A stretch of 64,000 bases of DNA from Lantana camara (lineage: Eukaryota > Streptophyta > Magnoliopsida > Lamiales > Verbenaceae), in the NCBI GenBank assembly GCA_037501455.1, contig CM074857.1, positions 104,937,501-105,001,500 on the forward strand, in the 5' to 3' direction. Both the position numbers and the translations under genes were made by a program. The first letter of the stretch is position 1; every line of letters begins with the position of its first letter. Shown in pieces: positions 35,558-45,571 of the stretch. The notes beneath the pieces are model-generated. The model saw nothing but the letters and a program-made list of their open reading frames with translations. It did not search any database and was not told the DNA's origin.

Positions 35558-37711
35558 TTATCCTCTACTTATCAAGGGCTCTTCAGTCCTAAGAAATGTA
35601 ACAGCACGCTTGTTAGAGCCTTCTAGGGCCGATGCAAACTTGGAGAGAGCATCAGCACGTTCGTTTTCAGCCCTCGGAACTTGCAAAAGATGGAATTCCT
35701 TGAACTTGGCTATCTCCTCCTTGGCGCTCGATAGGTACTGTGCCATGGTGGCTTCTCGAGCCTCATAATTACCATCAATTTGACTCGCGATCAACTGCGA
35801 ATCAACGTATGCTGTGACACGAGTGGCCCCATTTTGGAGTGCAATCCTGAGCCCTTGGATGAGGGCCTCATACTCAGCTTCGTTGTTGGTGACTTGAAAC
35901 GCCAGCTTGATTGCGTAGTCAACTTCTGCCCCGAGGGGATCCCTGAGGGTCACCCCGGCTCCTCCCCCCTGTGAGGTCGAGGAGCCATCCGTGTGTAAAA
36001 GCCATAAACCCTCATCTGCCGAGGGTACAGTCTCCAAATTGAAACGCTCTACCAACAAATCGGCCACTGCCTGAGCCTGTATGGCTGTACGAGGCTCGAA
36101 GGAGATATCAAACTGACTGAGTTCAATCGCCCACTTAATTAACCTTCCCGAAACATCCAGCTTAGATAGCACTTGTTTGAGTGGTTGATCTGTAAGCACT
36201 GTGATGGAGTGAGCCTGAAAATATGGCCTCAGCCTTCGGGATGCGTTAACGAGCGCAAAGGCAAGTTTCTCAATTTCCATGTACCTCTTCTCAGCCCCCT
36301 GCAAGGTTTTGCTTAGGTAATACACCGGCCTATGCATACGCTCGTGGATTGCCACGAGGACAGCGCTCGTGGCTTCCAAGGAAACTGATAAATAGACAAA
36401 CAAGTTCTCCCTCGGGTTAGGTTTGGTCAACAAAGGCGCGCTCGAAAGGTACTGCTTCATATCCTGAAGGGCCTTTTCGCATTCCTTGCTCCAGGTAAAG
36501 TTGCGAGCGTTGCGCAGAATTTTAAAGAAGGGTAGGTTCCTATCCGCTAAGCGAGAGATGAACCTATTTAATGAAATGATCTTACCCACAAGCACCTGGA
36601 CCTCTCTCAGATTGCGAGGGACGGGTATGTCCAGGATTGCTTTAATCTTCTCGGGGTTTGCCTCTATGCCACGTTGACTGACCATGTATCCCAGAAATTT
36701 ACCGCCTCGAACGCCAAAGGTGCATTTTGATGGGTTCAACTTCATTCCGTAGCGACGAAGGATATCGAAAGTCTGCTTGAGATCTTCCAGATGGGAGCGT
36801 TGGCGCTCACTCTTGACTATCATGTCGTCTACATATACCTCCATAGATTTTCCAATTTCGCGCTCGAACATTCTATTGACGAGGCGTTGATAGGTTGCTC
36901 CCGCGTTTTTGAGCCCAAATGGCATGACTTTGAAACAGTAAACACCCAAATGCACAATGAACGAAGTTTTGGGGCGATCTTCGGGTGCCATAAAGATTTG
37001 ATAATATCCCTGAAAGGCGTCCATCATACTCATGAGTTCACACCCGGCTGTAGAATCTACCAACTGATCGATCCTCGGTAGTGGGTAATGGTCTTTGGGG
37101 CACGCTTTGTTGAGATCTGTGAAGTCGTTGCACATACGCCACTTATTGGCGCTCTTTGGGACGAGCACCACATTGCAAAGCCATTCTGGGTACAAAATTT
37201 CCTCGATGTACTGAGCATCAAGCAATTTACTAACCTCTTCTTCGATGACCCGTTTCCTAAAGCCATGAACGTCCCTCTTCTTTTGTTTGATGGGCTTGAA
37301 GGTTGGATCCACGTTCAGTCTGTGGACAATGACACTCGGATCTATCCCGGTGAGATCAGAAGCTTTCCACGCAAAAACGTCTAGGTTCTCCCGTAGGAAG
37401 TCGATCATCAAAACTTGCGAGGGCCCATCCAGGCCCGAGCCAATCTGGGTGGTTTTATCCGGATTCCCAGGCTCCAATTCAACGGTCAAAAACTCCTCGG
37501 TGGGTTCAATCCGAACCTCCGGCCTCGGCGCCTCTAGCACTCGTTTCTTCCCGGTGAGCATGCCCTTGGGCTCATCACCCTCGTTTTCTGAAGAAGAACC
37601 CTCGATGGCCCCCGGTGGCCTATTCTCTGAACACTGAGCATCTCCAGGGGTCCTCTTTTTATTCTTCTTCCGGTACAGCTTGGCTCTTTTGCGCTCGGGG
37701 CCGTCTTCGTC
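35558..37711 (-). CDS. pol: Reverse transcriptase plus two RNase H domains of element C
   Basis: An open segment of 717 codons in the same frame as gag, ending at TAA 35558-35560. Reverse transcriptase: WRMCNDFTDLNKACPKDHYP, FQGYYQIFMAPEDRPKTSF, MPFGLKNAGATYQRLVNRMF and the catalytic YVDDMIVK (near 36830-36810). First RNase H near 36400-36050 (VYYLSKTLQGAEKRYMEIEK, VLTDQPLKQVL). Second RNase H near 36000-35620 (LLHTDGSSTSQGGGAG, NNEAEYEALIQGLRIAL, AYVDSQLIASQIDG, ADALSKFAS), with Asp, Glu, Asp, Asp in expected places. The double RNase H is the Tat-lineage hallmark. It would copy element RNA into DNA in cytoplasmic particles. Confidence 0.93.
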   Translation of the reverse strand, partial: DEDGPERKRAKLYRKKNKKRTPGDAQCSENRPPGAIEGSSSENEGDEPKGMLTGKKRVLEAPRPEVRIEPTEEFLTVELEPGNPDKTTQIGSGLDGPSQVLMIDFLRENLDVFAWKASDLTGIDPSVIVHRLNVDPTFKPIKQKKRDVHGFRKRVIEEEVSKLLDAQYIEEILYPEWLCNVVLVPKSANKWRMCNDFTDLNKACPKDHYPLPRIDQLVDSTAGCELMSMMDAFQGYYQIFMAPEDRPKTSFIVHLGVYCFKVMPFGLKNAGATYQRLVNRMFEREIGKSMEVYVDDMIVKSERQRSHLEDLKQTFDILRRYGMKLNPSKCTFGVRGGKFLGYMVSQRGIEANPEKIKAILDIPVPRNLREVQVLVGKIISLNRFISRLADRNLPFFKILRNARNFTWSKECEKALQDMKQYLSSAPLLTKPNPRENLFVYLSVSLEATSAVLVAIHERMHRPVYYLSKTLQGAEKRYMEIEKLAFALVNASRRLRPYFQAHSITVLTDQPLKQVLSKLDVSGRLIKWAIELSQFDISFEPRTAIQAQAVADLLVERFNLETVPSADEGLWLLHTDGSSTSQGGGAGVTLRDPLGAEVDYAIKLAFQVTNNEAEYEALIQGLRIALQNGATRVTAYVDSQLIASQIDGNYEAREATMAQYLSSAKEEIAKFKEFHLLQVPRAENERADALSKFASALEGSNKRAVTFLRTEEPLISRG

Positions 37712-38014
37712 TCATTCGGGGTAATCAATGGACTTCTTAGTAGACCCAGGTTGAATGGACTGCTTGGGCTTGTGGCTTCGAAGCGAAAGTATGTAACATT
37801 CCCAAGCTTCTTTGACGTTACACAGAATTTCTTCGGTACCCTCGGGGGTAGGGAACTTGACCTTCTGGTGATATGTGGAAATTACGGCCTTGAAATCCAC
37901 GAGGGCTGGGCGCCCAATGATGATATTGTAAGGAAGATTCACCTCAACGATGGTGTAGAGGACGTTCAAAGTTTTTCGCTGTGGGGCGCGACCAAAAGAG
38001 GTGGCCAAGTGAAT
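37712..38014 (-). pseudogene. pro: Protease C-terminal part and linker of element C, between two stops
   Basis: In frame with gag and pol. It opens LATSFGRAPQRKTLNVLY and contains the protease NIIIGRPALVDF block. It is bounded by TAG at 38015-38017 (where B1 has Gln in RGQIRLATSF) and TGA at 37712-37714 (PE*DEDGPE, Leu in B1). The first stop therefore falls inside the protease. Confidence 0.85.
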
Positions 38015-40492
38015 CTATCCGCGAGGGACGATCTCGGAACCTCCAAACCCTACGAGGGCAGTTCTGAGAGGTTCGAGGGGGATGTTTGTTATGTTCATTT
38101 GTTGAAACGTTGAGTACGGGAGAACGTTCACAGAGCTTCCACTATCAAATAAAACCCTCTTTACAGTGTGGTTATGAACGTCTAAACTAACCACCATGGG
38201 ACAGTCAGAGGTTTTTCCTATCCCATGGGGCGTTACAATATGTTCAAGATCTTTTTCAGTAAACCCTATGACATCATCCTCCTTCGAGCGCGACGAGCTG
38301 TCCACGGAGAGCACTGGGCGAGGGAATGACGTTCTTTGGTTATAGCTCCGGACATGGCGACGGCGAGAAGCATTGGAATCGCCTCCTGAGGGCCCTCCAG
38401 CGATCATGTGAATGACCGCAAAGGGCTGATTTTCCATATCCGCCCCTTTCCCTTTGCCGCGTTCGCTGGTCTCAGGGCGCTGGCGACGAGGACTTCGGGA
38501 GCGTGAACGGCTTCTTCTCCTCCCGAGCGCTCGTTCCGCGCAATGTTCATCGTACCCCTCTAGTACTTTCACAAACTCTTTGAGGTGCCCCCCAGCAATC
38601 AGCCGCTGAATTTCCTTCTCCAGGTGGCGGCATTCATTAGTGTCATGCCCCTTCTGCTTATGGAAAGCGCAGTACTTCCCCGAGCGCTTCTGAGCCTCGG
38701 TTTCTCTCAGCTTGGGCGGTCTCTTAAACAGCTTCTGGTCAGCCAGGGAATAAACTTCGGCAACTGGGAGGTTGAGGGGGACACGCTCGAGCCTCCGCGG
38801 AGGAGAAGAATGACGGTGAGCGGGTATTGGGCTGCGGCGGCGACTCCGGTTGGGCTCCACTTTGTCCTCGTGGGTTCTGTTGGGGCGAGGGGCATTTGCC
38901 ATCTTCTGATCCCTCGCTATGTACATATCCTCGAGGGTAAAGAAAGAATCGGCAATCTCCCTAATTTCCATCAACGAGCGCGGCTTCTTCTTGGCCACTT
39001 CTTCCACAAACTCCTTGCTGACGTAATGCTTCATGTTGATGGCCCCAAATAGAACGTGCCTCAAAAAGTCCATCGAGGGCTTTTCTACCAACAAAATCTC
39101 TTTATTGAACCTCCCCATGAAGGATCTGAGAGTCTCGTTCGGCCCTTGGACCAGGCTATAAAGAGCGGTCGCAGCCGGAGCTGGTGCCTTCAGCGAGTTG
39201 AAGTGGCTGACAAAAGCATCCGTCAGGTCATAGTACCCTCGGATTGAGCGGGGGGGGAGCTTTTTGTACCATTCTTGGGCCATTCCGGTGAGGGAAGTGA
39301 CAAACACCTTGGCCCAGTAGTTGTTCGGATGGTCATACAGGTGTATTAGGTGCACAAAATGGTCCAGATGCTCGGCTGGATCCGTGGTTCCGTCATATCT
39401 GTTGACGGACGAGGGAATTTTACCCTTCCCTGCGCGAGTCATTAGAACCTCCTCGACGAGGGGGGAATCGCCCGTCATGATCCTGTAGTCTCGCTCGTCG
39501 GGATCTTCATAGCTGGCCTCCCTTATTCGTCGGGTATCTGGGCTACGTGGGCGGCGAACATCTCTGGCCCTGGATCTTCCCTTAGGGTTGTACTCCCTAT
39601 CATTCGCGACCATCCTAGGGTGAGGAATTGGGCTGCGTGTCCGGCGAGCATCTCTGGCCATGGACCTCTCGCCCCCACCATGGGTGGCTTGAGACCTTGC
39701 TCGAGAGAGCTGCGCTACCACGTCTTGGAGCCCTTTGAGTTGGTCTTGCACGGCGGCCAATTGAGGGTCTCCCGCATTCCTGTGGCTCGCGCCCCCCGTG
39801 GCCCTCGACTGGACCTCTTCAGTATCCTCTGCCCTCTCGCCTCGCGGGGGCCTATCGTTCCCCACATGTTGTTGCCCTTGTGGGGCCCTCGGGGGGACCT
39901 CGTCCCCTCGGATTGGCGGCGGGGGAGGTTGTTGGGCTCCTAGCGCGTTTTGCGCCCTTGTCAGCGGGTGGGCTGGAAGTCCTCCAAGGGGCGGTGCCGC
40001 TCGGGAGCCCGCCAGAGCAGGGAAATATGCTGCAGTAAAATGCTCCCAAGCATTCTGGACCGCTTGGCCCTCGCATTGCGCGTAAAGCGCCTGAAGCTGC
40101 TGTGTCGTCACCTGGGGCATTTCCACTCCCTGAATCTCCCTAGGCAGCGACAGGGGGAGGTCCAGGGTCCCTACTTGATAGGGATGGACCATGGGTGCTA
40201 TTCCGGGCATAACTCCAGGCTGCACCAAGGCGTACCCTGGAGGTGGCATGGCCATGGAGTACATGCCGAGATGAGGTGCTGGGGCCGCTTGGGCAATAGT
40301 TGTGGGAGGAGGATGGGAGCCAGACCCTCCTGCTTCATTTCCTCCGGGAGGGGGAGTTGTACCAGTTGTTCCTACGGCTCCAGGAACAGGCGGCGGATTC
40401 CCTCCTACTGGGGTGTGATTCTCAGTATTCTCCTCCTCTACAGAAGGAAAAGCATCTTTGTTCCTCTGGGTTCCGGATCTCGTTGCCACCAT
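38015..40492 (-). CDS. gag-pro: Gag-protease polyprotein of element C (825 codons)
   Basis: The ATG at 40492 lies 75 bases after the primer-binding site. Residues 1-300 are low-complexity and Pro/Gly-rich, with DQLKGLQDVVAQLSRARSQA as a short coil. The gag (capsid-like) domain is at about 350-470 (YWAKVFVTSLTGMAQEWYKK, AATALYSLVQGPNETLRSF). A CHHC finger (CAFHKQKGHDTNEC) is near 608-621, an Arg/Ser-rich stretch near 660-675, and the protease active site LFDSGSSVNVLPYSTFQ near 780-795. It ends at TAG inside the protease. Gag would form the particle that packages element RNA. The stop is most simply a C-to-T change of a Gln codon. Confidence 0.93.
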   Translation of the reverse strand: MVATRSGTQRNKDAFPSVEEENTENHTPVGGNPPPVPGAVGTTGTTPPPGGNEAGGSGSHPPPTTIAQAAPAPHLGMYSMAMPPPGYALVQPGVMPGIAPMVHPYQVGTLDLPLSLPREIQGVEMPQVTTQQLQALYAQCEGQAVQNAWEHFTAAYFPALAGSRAAPPLGGLPAHPLTRAQNALGAQQPPPPPIRGDEVPPRAPQGQQHVGNDRPPRGERAEDTEEVQSRATGGASHRNAGDPQLAAVQDQLKGLQDVVAQLSRARSQATHGGGERSMARDARRTRSPIPHPRMVANDREYNPKGRSRARDVRRPRSPDTRRIREASYEDPDERDYRIMTGDSPLVEEVLMTRAGKGKIPSSVNRYDGTTDPAEHLDHFVHLIHLYDHPNNYWAKVFVTSLTGMAQEWYKKLPPRSIRGYYDLTDAFVSHFNSLKAPAPAATALYSLVQGPNETLRSFMGRFNKEILLVEKPSMDFLRHVLFGAINMKHYVSKEFVEEVAKKKPRSLMEIREIADSFFTLEDMYIARDQKMANAPRPNRTHEDKVEPNRSRRRSPIPAHRHSSPPRRLERVPLNLPVAEVYSLADQKLFKRPPKLRETEAQKRSGKYCAFHKQKGHDTNECRHLEKEIQRLIAGGHLKEFVKVLEGYDEHCAERALGRRRSRSRSRSPRRQRPETSERGKGKGADMENQPFAVIHMIAGGPSGGDSNASRRRHVRSYNQRTSFPRPVLSVDSSSRSKEDDVIGFTEKDLEHIVTPHGIGKTSDCPMVVSLDVHNHTVKRVLFDSGSSVNVLPYSTFQQMNITNIPLEPLRTALVGFGGSEIVPRG

Positions 40493-40566
40493 GATGAAAG
40501 CTACAGGTGTTACTTTTCAACTAGCTTTAAAAGGAAGAAATTGGCAGTGCTGAAGAAGATGATGAT

Positions 40567-40587
40567 GGTTTCCCACAGACGGCGCCA
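40567..40587 (-). other. Primer-binding site of element C
   Basis: The minus strand reads TGGCGCCGTCTGTGGGAAAC, four bases inside the 5' LTR. The same site is at 63756. The tRNA is not assigned from sequence; Ogre/Tat elements are reported to use tRNA-Arg. Confidence 0.85.
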
Positions 40588-40591
40588 AAAA

Positions 40592-41446
40592 TGATGGTGC
40601 AGGAATGTGAGTTTCCTAAATGAAACAATCACTTTAAGATTTGTTTGTGAAAGGGAAGACCATCACAGGCGGGAAGGCCTCAGGATCTGGGTTTCCTTTT
40701 GAGCGTGGGTTCTTCCAGCTAGGATAACACCAAGAGTGCAAATGTAGAGTAGGTGCAGCTATGGTGACGGGATCAGGAGCTTGGGAAGATCCGGTGAAAT
40801 GGAGGAAGAATGCCCAGAAAAATGTATGTATTGTGTATGCAGAGAATGACTTAAGGGAGAGTGCATGAGTTCTCCCTATTTATATGTTAGGGGTGAGGGT
40901 AGAAGGGTAAATTGACCGTGTGGTCCCAAACCTGTGTTGCCCTAACACGTGGCGGCCCGTGAAGGTATGAGAAGGACGTTTCTGAAAAGGAGGCGGCGTG
41001 TCAGATGCGTAGTGCGCACTACCTTTGTGTCAGAAGTCGTTGGCGAGGGTGACGCGGGGGATGGGCCTAAGATTCTCTCTGCCGAGGTTCGGATCCAACG
41101 CAGCGGGGCATGGTCATGCACGAGCGTTGGTGACGCTCGAAGAGTGTATGGATGGCCTCCCCACGATAGACGACCCTTGAGCGCCGAAATACCGAGCATC
41201 AAGAATAGGCCCTCGTGTGGGTGTTTCCTTGAGAAGGATTCCCCCGAGGGCTGAAATGTGAGCGCCAAGCCGGTCGGCCAGGGCCCCTTGTTTGAACAAT
41301 CGGCCGAGGCCCGATGGCCTAAACTAGTTGGTAAGCGGATGAGCTAGGTTAGCCCACAAATCCCTCAATCCGAGCGTATAATCTTCAAGCGCGTTAAAGG
41401 TGACACGTGGACGGCTGAGATACGAGCGCGTTTCTGAGTCCCATCA
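40592..41446 (-). repeat. 5' LTR of element C (855 bp)
   Basis: Equal in length to 28812-29666 with six substitutions. It is followed by ATACT, matching the five bases before 28812. Confidence 0.96.
40877..40884 (-). promoter_or_regulatory. TATA box of element C 5' LTR
   Basis: Minus strand CATATAAATAGGGAG, about 285 bp before the inner LTR edge, at the same place as in B1. Confidence 0.6.
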
Positions 41447-42130
41447 ATACTTTTCATGATTTCATACAACATATGATCAATTAGATACATTATTCGTGCT
41501 TTTTTATTCTACATATTGCCAAACTTATACCTGATACTTTTCATGATTTTATACGATATATGGGAGATTAGATACACTATTCATGCTTTCTTATACTACA
41601 TATTGGCGAACTTATACCTGATACTTTTCATAATTTTATACGACATATGAGCGATTAGATACACTATTCGTGCCTTATTATGCTACATATTGCCAAACTT
41701 ATACCTGATACTTTTCATGATTTTACATGACATATGGGCGATTAGATACATTGTTCATGCTTTATTATACTACATATATATTGACAAACTTATACCTGAT
41801 ACTTTTCATAATTTTATACGACATATGGGTGATTAGATACACTATTCGTGCTTTATTTTACTACATATTAACAAACTTATACATGATACTTTTAATGATT
41901 TTATACTGCATGTGGGCAATTAGATACATTATTCGTTGTGCTTTATTATACGACATATTGCCAAATTTATACTTAGGTTTGAATGTTGTGCTTCCAACTC
42001 CTGGGGGTGATAAAAGCGAATCCATACTTTTCATGATTTTATACTAAATATGGACTCTTAAATACGTTATTCGTGCTTTATTATACTGCCTATTGCCAGA
42101 ATTATATGAATTTATACTAGAATTATAAGA
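41447..42130. repeat. 87-bp minisatellite, right half
   Basis: It continues the array interrupted by element C. GATACTTTTCAT starts recur at 41533, 41620, 41707, 41798 and 41885, i.e. 87 bp with one 91-bp step caused by a TATA insertion near 41775. It ends in degenerate TTATACTA-rich sequence. Confidence 0.85.
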
Positions 42131-43400
42131 ATTTATACTACATAATATGCTACAAATACTGCATTACATGTTTTTAATACGAAGTTACGATAATTTCATA
42201 CATCATAACATGAATAATTTGAAACAATACCACTTACATATCCCTGAGCAACAGACAACATAATGTACAAGGGCACACCCCAAAAAATTACAGTCCATGA
42301 CAACAACACACACAAAAAAAAAAAAAAATACAAATTATCCACTTATTGAAAGTATATGCAAATGGCATGTTCAAGAAAAATCCAAAGAGACATCTAGAAA
42401 TGGCTTCATGGTGTACGGGCTTCATTAAAACCCGAATATGTTCCATTTCTTTGCAAAGTGCCACGAGGGAACAATGAGTTTGAAGGCTAGACATTTCTGC
42501 TAAATATAACATCAAAGAGTTAATAACAAATTCGTGTACGAATAAGAATAAATAGCGTATCTAAACACAACAATATAGTATTGGAGCAGACTAAAAAAAC
42601 TAGGGTTTTCAATTTCAAACAACCTACAAATAAATCAGGTCATTTCGGTTCAAGGAACCTCCAAAGAAGTCGGGGCATTTCAATGCATTCAACTAAATGA
42701 CAATTCCGTGTACAAAAATGGTGTAATAAGGTATTTAAAAACTGACATAACATATTAAAGCAAAATATGGGGAAAAAAAGTTAGGGCTTTTGGATTCAAA
42801 CAACATGCACACAAATTTGAGCATTCAGATTCAATCAACACCCAACCAAAGCAGGGCATTCAGATTCAAATCTAGATATTTCATATTGGAGCAAAAATGG
42901 GAAAAAGGCAAAAAAAAAAAAATGGGGAAAATACCTTTGCTTATCGTGGTCATCGTCCTCGTCGGCGTTTGAAACCCCTGAACTTCGATTTCAGACCTCA
43001 GCAGTGAAAACCCTAGTGCGGTAGACTCTCGTCGGCGGCGGAACTCCTTCAACGGCTGAAATCTCTGACCTCCGTAGCTGAAACCCACTTCTCCGGTAAC
43101 CACCGTTGATTTTTGGCTAAAACTCACTTCCTCCGACCGTCGGTTTTTGGCTCAAAACTCCTCCTCCCCGTCAGCCATATTTTTTCGTTTTTTGATTTCA
43201 CATTAATGAAAGTGATGGTTTTGGGAGAGAAAGTCATAGCCTTCATAGAGGCGTGTTGGTAAAATCATCCAAAATAAGGAGTGAAGTAAAATTGGCAAAG
43301 TGAATTGGGGAGTCAGTAAAGAGCGTTTTTCAATGGGGGAGCAAACTAAAATTTGGCATAGCATGTGGGGAGTTATTCCACATTTCCCGCATATTTAAAA
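42131..43400. other. Probable right end of the Mutator-like relic
   Basis: No intact gene. Related segments of about 180 bp containing TAGGGTTTTCAATTTCAAAC / TAGGGCTTTTGGATTCAAAC occur at about 42601 and 42782. 42960-43190 is GC-richer and coding-like on the minus strand. The last ~80 bp repeat a GGGGAGT-type motif (43308, 43337, 43371), resembling a subterminal transposon end. No terminal inverted repeat partner is visible because the left end is lost. Confidence 0.35.
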
Positions 43401-43530
43401 GCATTCCAATCGAACTTTTTTTTTTTTTTGGTCAACATTCCAATTGAACACATCTGCGATTAAACTATAAATTATTTCAGTCACCGCTCTCGATCGATTC
43501 AATTCGGCAAAAACAACAAATGCTAAAGTC

Positions 43531-44192
43531 ATGTCTATGAAAAGGAAGAAACCTAATACGCAGTTGCAAAGTCGTCTTCCTGATGATATCTTCTTCGAAA
43601 TTCTTGAGGGTTGCCAGTAAACAGTCTCCTGAGATTCACGAGGTCTCCAAATCATGGAAAACTTCTATCTAGTTTTATATTCTCCAAACACCATCATCAT
43701 CATGACGAAAGTCGTTCATGTCCCCATCTCGTTTACATGCCGTGACCTTCTTGGTATCGTGTGCAAACTTGTTCCTTGCTTCCCGAAACTAGTAGCACCC
43801 CGATTCCTAATTACAACCCGGTCCTCAAAATAAGGGGCTGCGACAAGCTTGTTGGTTCTAGTGAGGGTTTAATTTGCTTCAAAACCACATCCGTTTTATA
43901 CATATGGAATCCTTTTATTAGAACAAGTTTGAAGAAAGTTTGTATGGGCGAGATTCCCTTGAATACAAAATTACCTAAGAGAGGTAAGCCATTGTCAATA
44001 GCCTTGGGATTTGGTTTTACTCGAAAGAGCCGCGATGACAGGGTAGTAAAGCTGATTTATAATGAAGAGCACTTGAGTGAAGTGGATATTTACTCATTGG
44101 CATCAGATTCGTGGAGAATAATCAAACCTCCTCCGAAGAGGTTTACATACATGGACGAGAACAACAAAGAGGTTGAGGTGGTCAAGTCTTAG
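43531..44192 (+). pseudogene. F-box pseudogene, truncated copy of the gene at 45572
   Basis: The ATG at 43531 starts MSMKRKKPNTQLQSRLPDDI, parallel to MSRKRKRPSMHLQNRLPDDI in the intact gene. One base is missing in the EILERLPV codons near 43612, which puts the frame into TAA. Part of the F-box tail near 43670 is deleted. From 43760 the frame is open again (NYNPVLKIRGCDKLVGSSEG, LYIWNPFIRTSLKK, YSLASDSWRIIKPP), matching the F-box-associated domain. Homology ends at about 44190 after YMDENNKEVEVV, where a LINE-type RNase H piece begins. It lacks the second half of the gene. Confidence 0.88.
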
Positions 44193-44502
44193 GCTCCATG
44201 GTTGTTTTAATCCGGAATTGATTGAAGCTTTTGCTTTAAGAGAAGCTGCCAAGATGGTACCGAGTCATGGCTTTGTGAAGGTAATCTTGGAAAGTGATAA
44301 TCTTAATTTGATTAGAAAGTTACAGGGAATGGAAGAAAATTGGTCGGAGACGGGATGATATCCGGTCTCTTTCTTTTTCGTTGGCCGAACCGGGAACAAA
44401 GTAGCTCATTCTTTGGCATATTTAGGCCTAAATTCTAGTTACGGGGACATCTCCCTGATTCTGTTTGAGATCGTATTACAAGAAGACATCAACGCTGTTT
44501 AA
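44193..44502 (+). pseudogene. RNase H-like (RVT_3) scrap joined to the F-box pseudogene
   Basis: The frame reads PELIEAFALREAAKMVPSHG, VKVILESDNLNLIRKLQG and, in a second frame, FVGRTGNKVAHSLAYLGLNS. These match the Glu-Ala-x-Ala-x-Arg-Glu and Glu-Ser-Asp blocks and the N-x-x-AH-x-LA tail of the RNase H-like domain found in plant LINE-type retrotransposons and in host genes derived from them. A stop at 44356-44358 and a frame change separate the two halves. It is a relic fused to the F-box copy by rearrangement. Confidence 0.65.
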
Positions 44503-45571
44503 TTTTGTCTCCCGTGTTTCCCTTAAAAAAAGAAAAAAGAAAAAAAAAAGAGATGCTTTTTAGCGAAGTTCGAAGATTATAGGGGGCAAATTGTAATTTT
44601 TCAAAGAGAAACAGAACAATCCAATTTTTTTTTTTTCTTTTTTAACAGAACAATCCAATTTGAATACATGTGAGAATACACCCTATAAATTACTCCACTC
44701 ACCGCTCTCAATTCGTCAAAAAGAACAAGGTATCAGTGGCCATGTATAGGAAAAGAATACATGTGAGAATACACATCCTACTTAATTACACTTATATAAT
44801 AAGACTTAGGGCGAGTTTACGTGAGTGGGTTAGAAAATATAAAAATATTGGAAATATACCAAGAATTCTCATTTACTTTAATCGATAAGTTACCGTTTAA
44901 ATAACCTTAAATTCTCATGTTTTTACTTTTCTATTTTATAATCATTATCTTTCCATATTTATCCTTACCTTATTTTACTAAAATAATTGATATCCAAATA
45001 ATATATGTTTTTAAACTAAATTAATGACACATTAATGTTCTTTTTAAAAGTATAGCAGAATATATAGAATACAAAAAATCTAACAACAACTAAATTATCT
45101 CCAAAAATAAGAACATGATATTTAGATATAAAGAAAAAAAAAAGGACATTAGAGTAAAAACACTCTTCCAGAAAAAATTGGTTATTTAGCGTGTACTTTA
45201 AACCAAGATTATATATTCAAGTTTTTTTCCATCCTTATGTAGGGGCTCCAAGAAAAGAACATATTTCTTTTCTATTAAAGTAAAACTTAGAATATGGGTT
45301 TTTATTTTACCAAACTCCCTTATTCTGCTAAAGTAAACTTACCCTTAGAATTATACTTATATAATAAGACTTAGAATTAGGGTTTATTAGTCTTCTCCTT
45401 CAATTACATAATTGATTCCTTATCTGAGTAGGTATCATTTGTTCTTATAATCTGAGAGAGAGAGTTTTTTCTAGTTAGAATTTATGACAATCCATCATCG
45501 ATACAATTTCCAAAGACTTGTTCAGATCACCTCTCTCTCAATTCGTCAAAAAGAAGAAGGTACCAGTGGCC
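44503..45571. other. Spacer with a third F-box 5' fragment
   Basis: At about 44645-44755 the sequence CAATCCAATTTGAATACATG.. then CACTCACCGCTCTCAATTCGTCAAAA.. to GGCCATGTATAGGAAAAG repeats the leader and first codons of the two F-box copies, then diverges. TTATATAATAAGACTTAG occurs at about 44792 and 45357, another local duplication. The remainder is AT-rich with no gene. A GA-rich run (GAGAGAGAGAG) at 45450-45461 lies about 110 bp before the F-box start. Confidence 0.7.

Larger units (their letters stand above)
28812..41446 (-). mobile_element. Complete Ty3/gypsy Tat-type element C with antisense gene (12,635 bp)
   Basis: Two 855-bp LTRs with ends TGATGG..CCATCA. Target duplication ATACT at 28807-28811 and 41447-41451. 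On the minus strand: primer-binding site (40587), gag-protease (40492), RT and two RNase H domains, integrase (to 34285), a tandem-repeat spacer, then a spliced gene on the opposite strand (30262-33132), a purine tract and the 3' LTR. The LTRs differ at only 6 of 855 positions (0.7%). With a commonly used grass rate of 1.3e-8 per site per year that is about 0.27 million years, a rough figure only. All gag-pol pieces lie in one frame, but four stops and one frameshift disable it. Confidence 0.97.

Noticed and set aside
45518..45571. Longer start for the F-box gene
   Set aside because: The extension begins with TTG, not ATG. The paralogue starts at the ATG equivalent to 45572.
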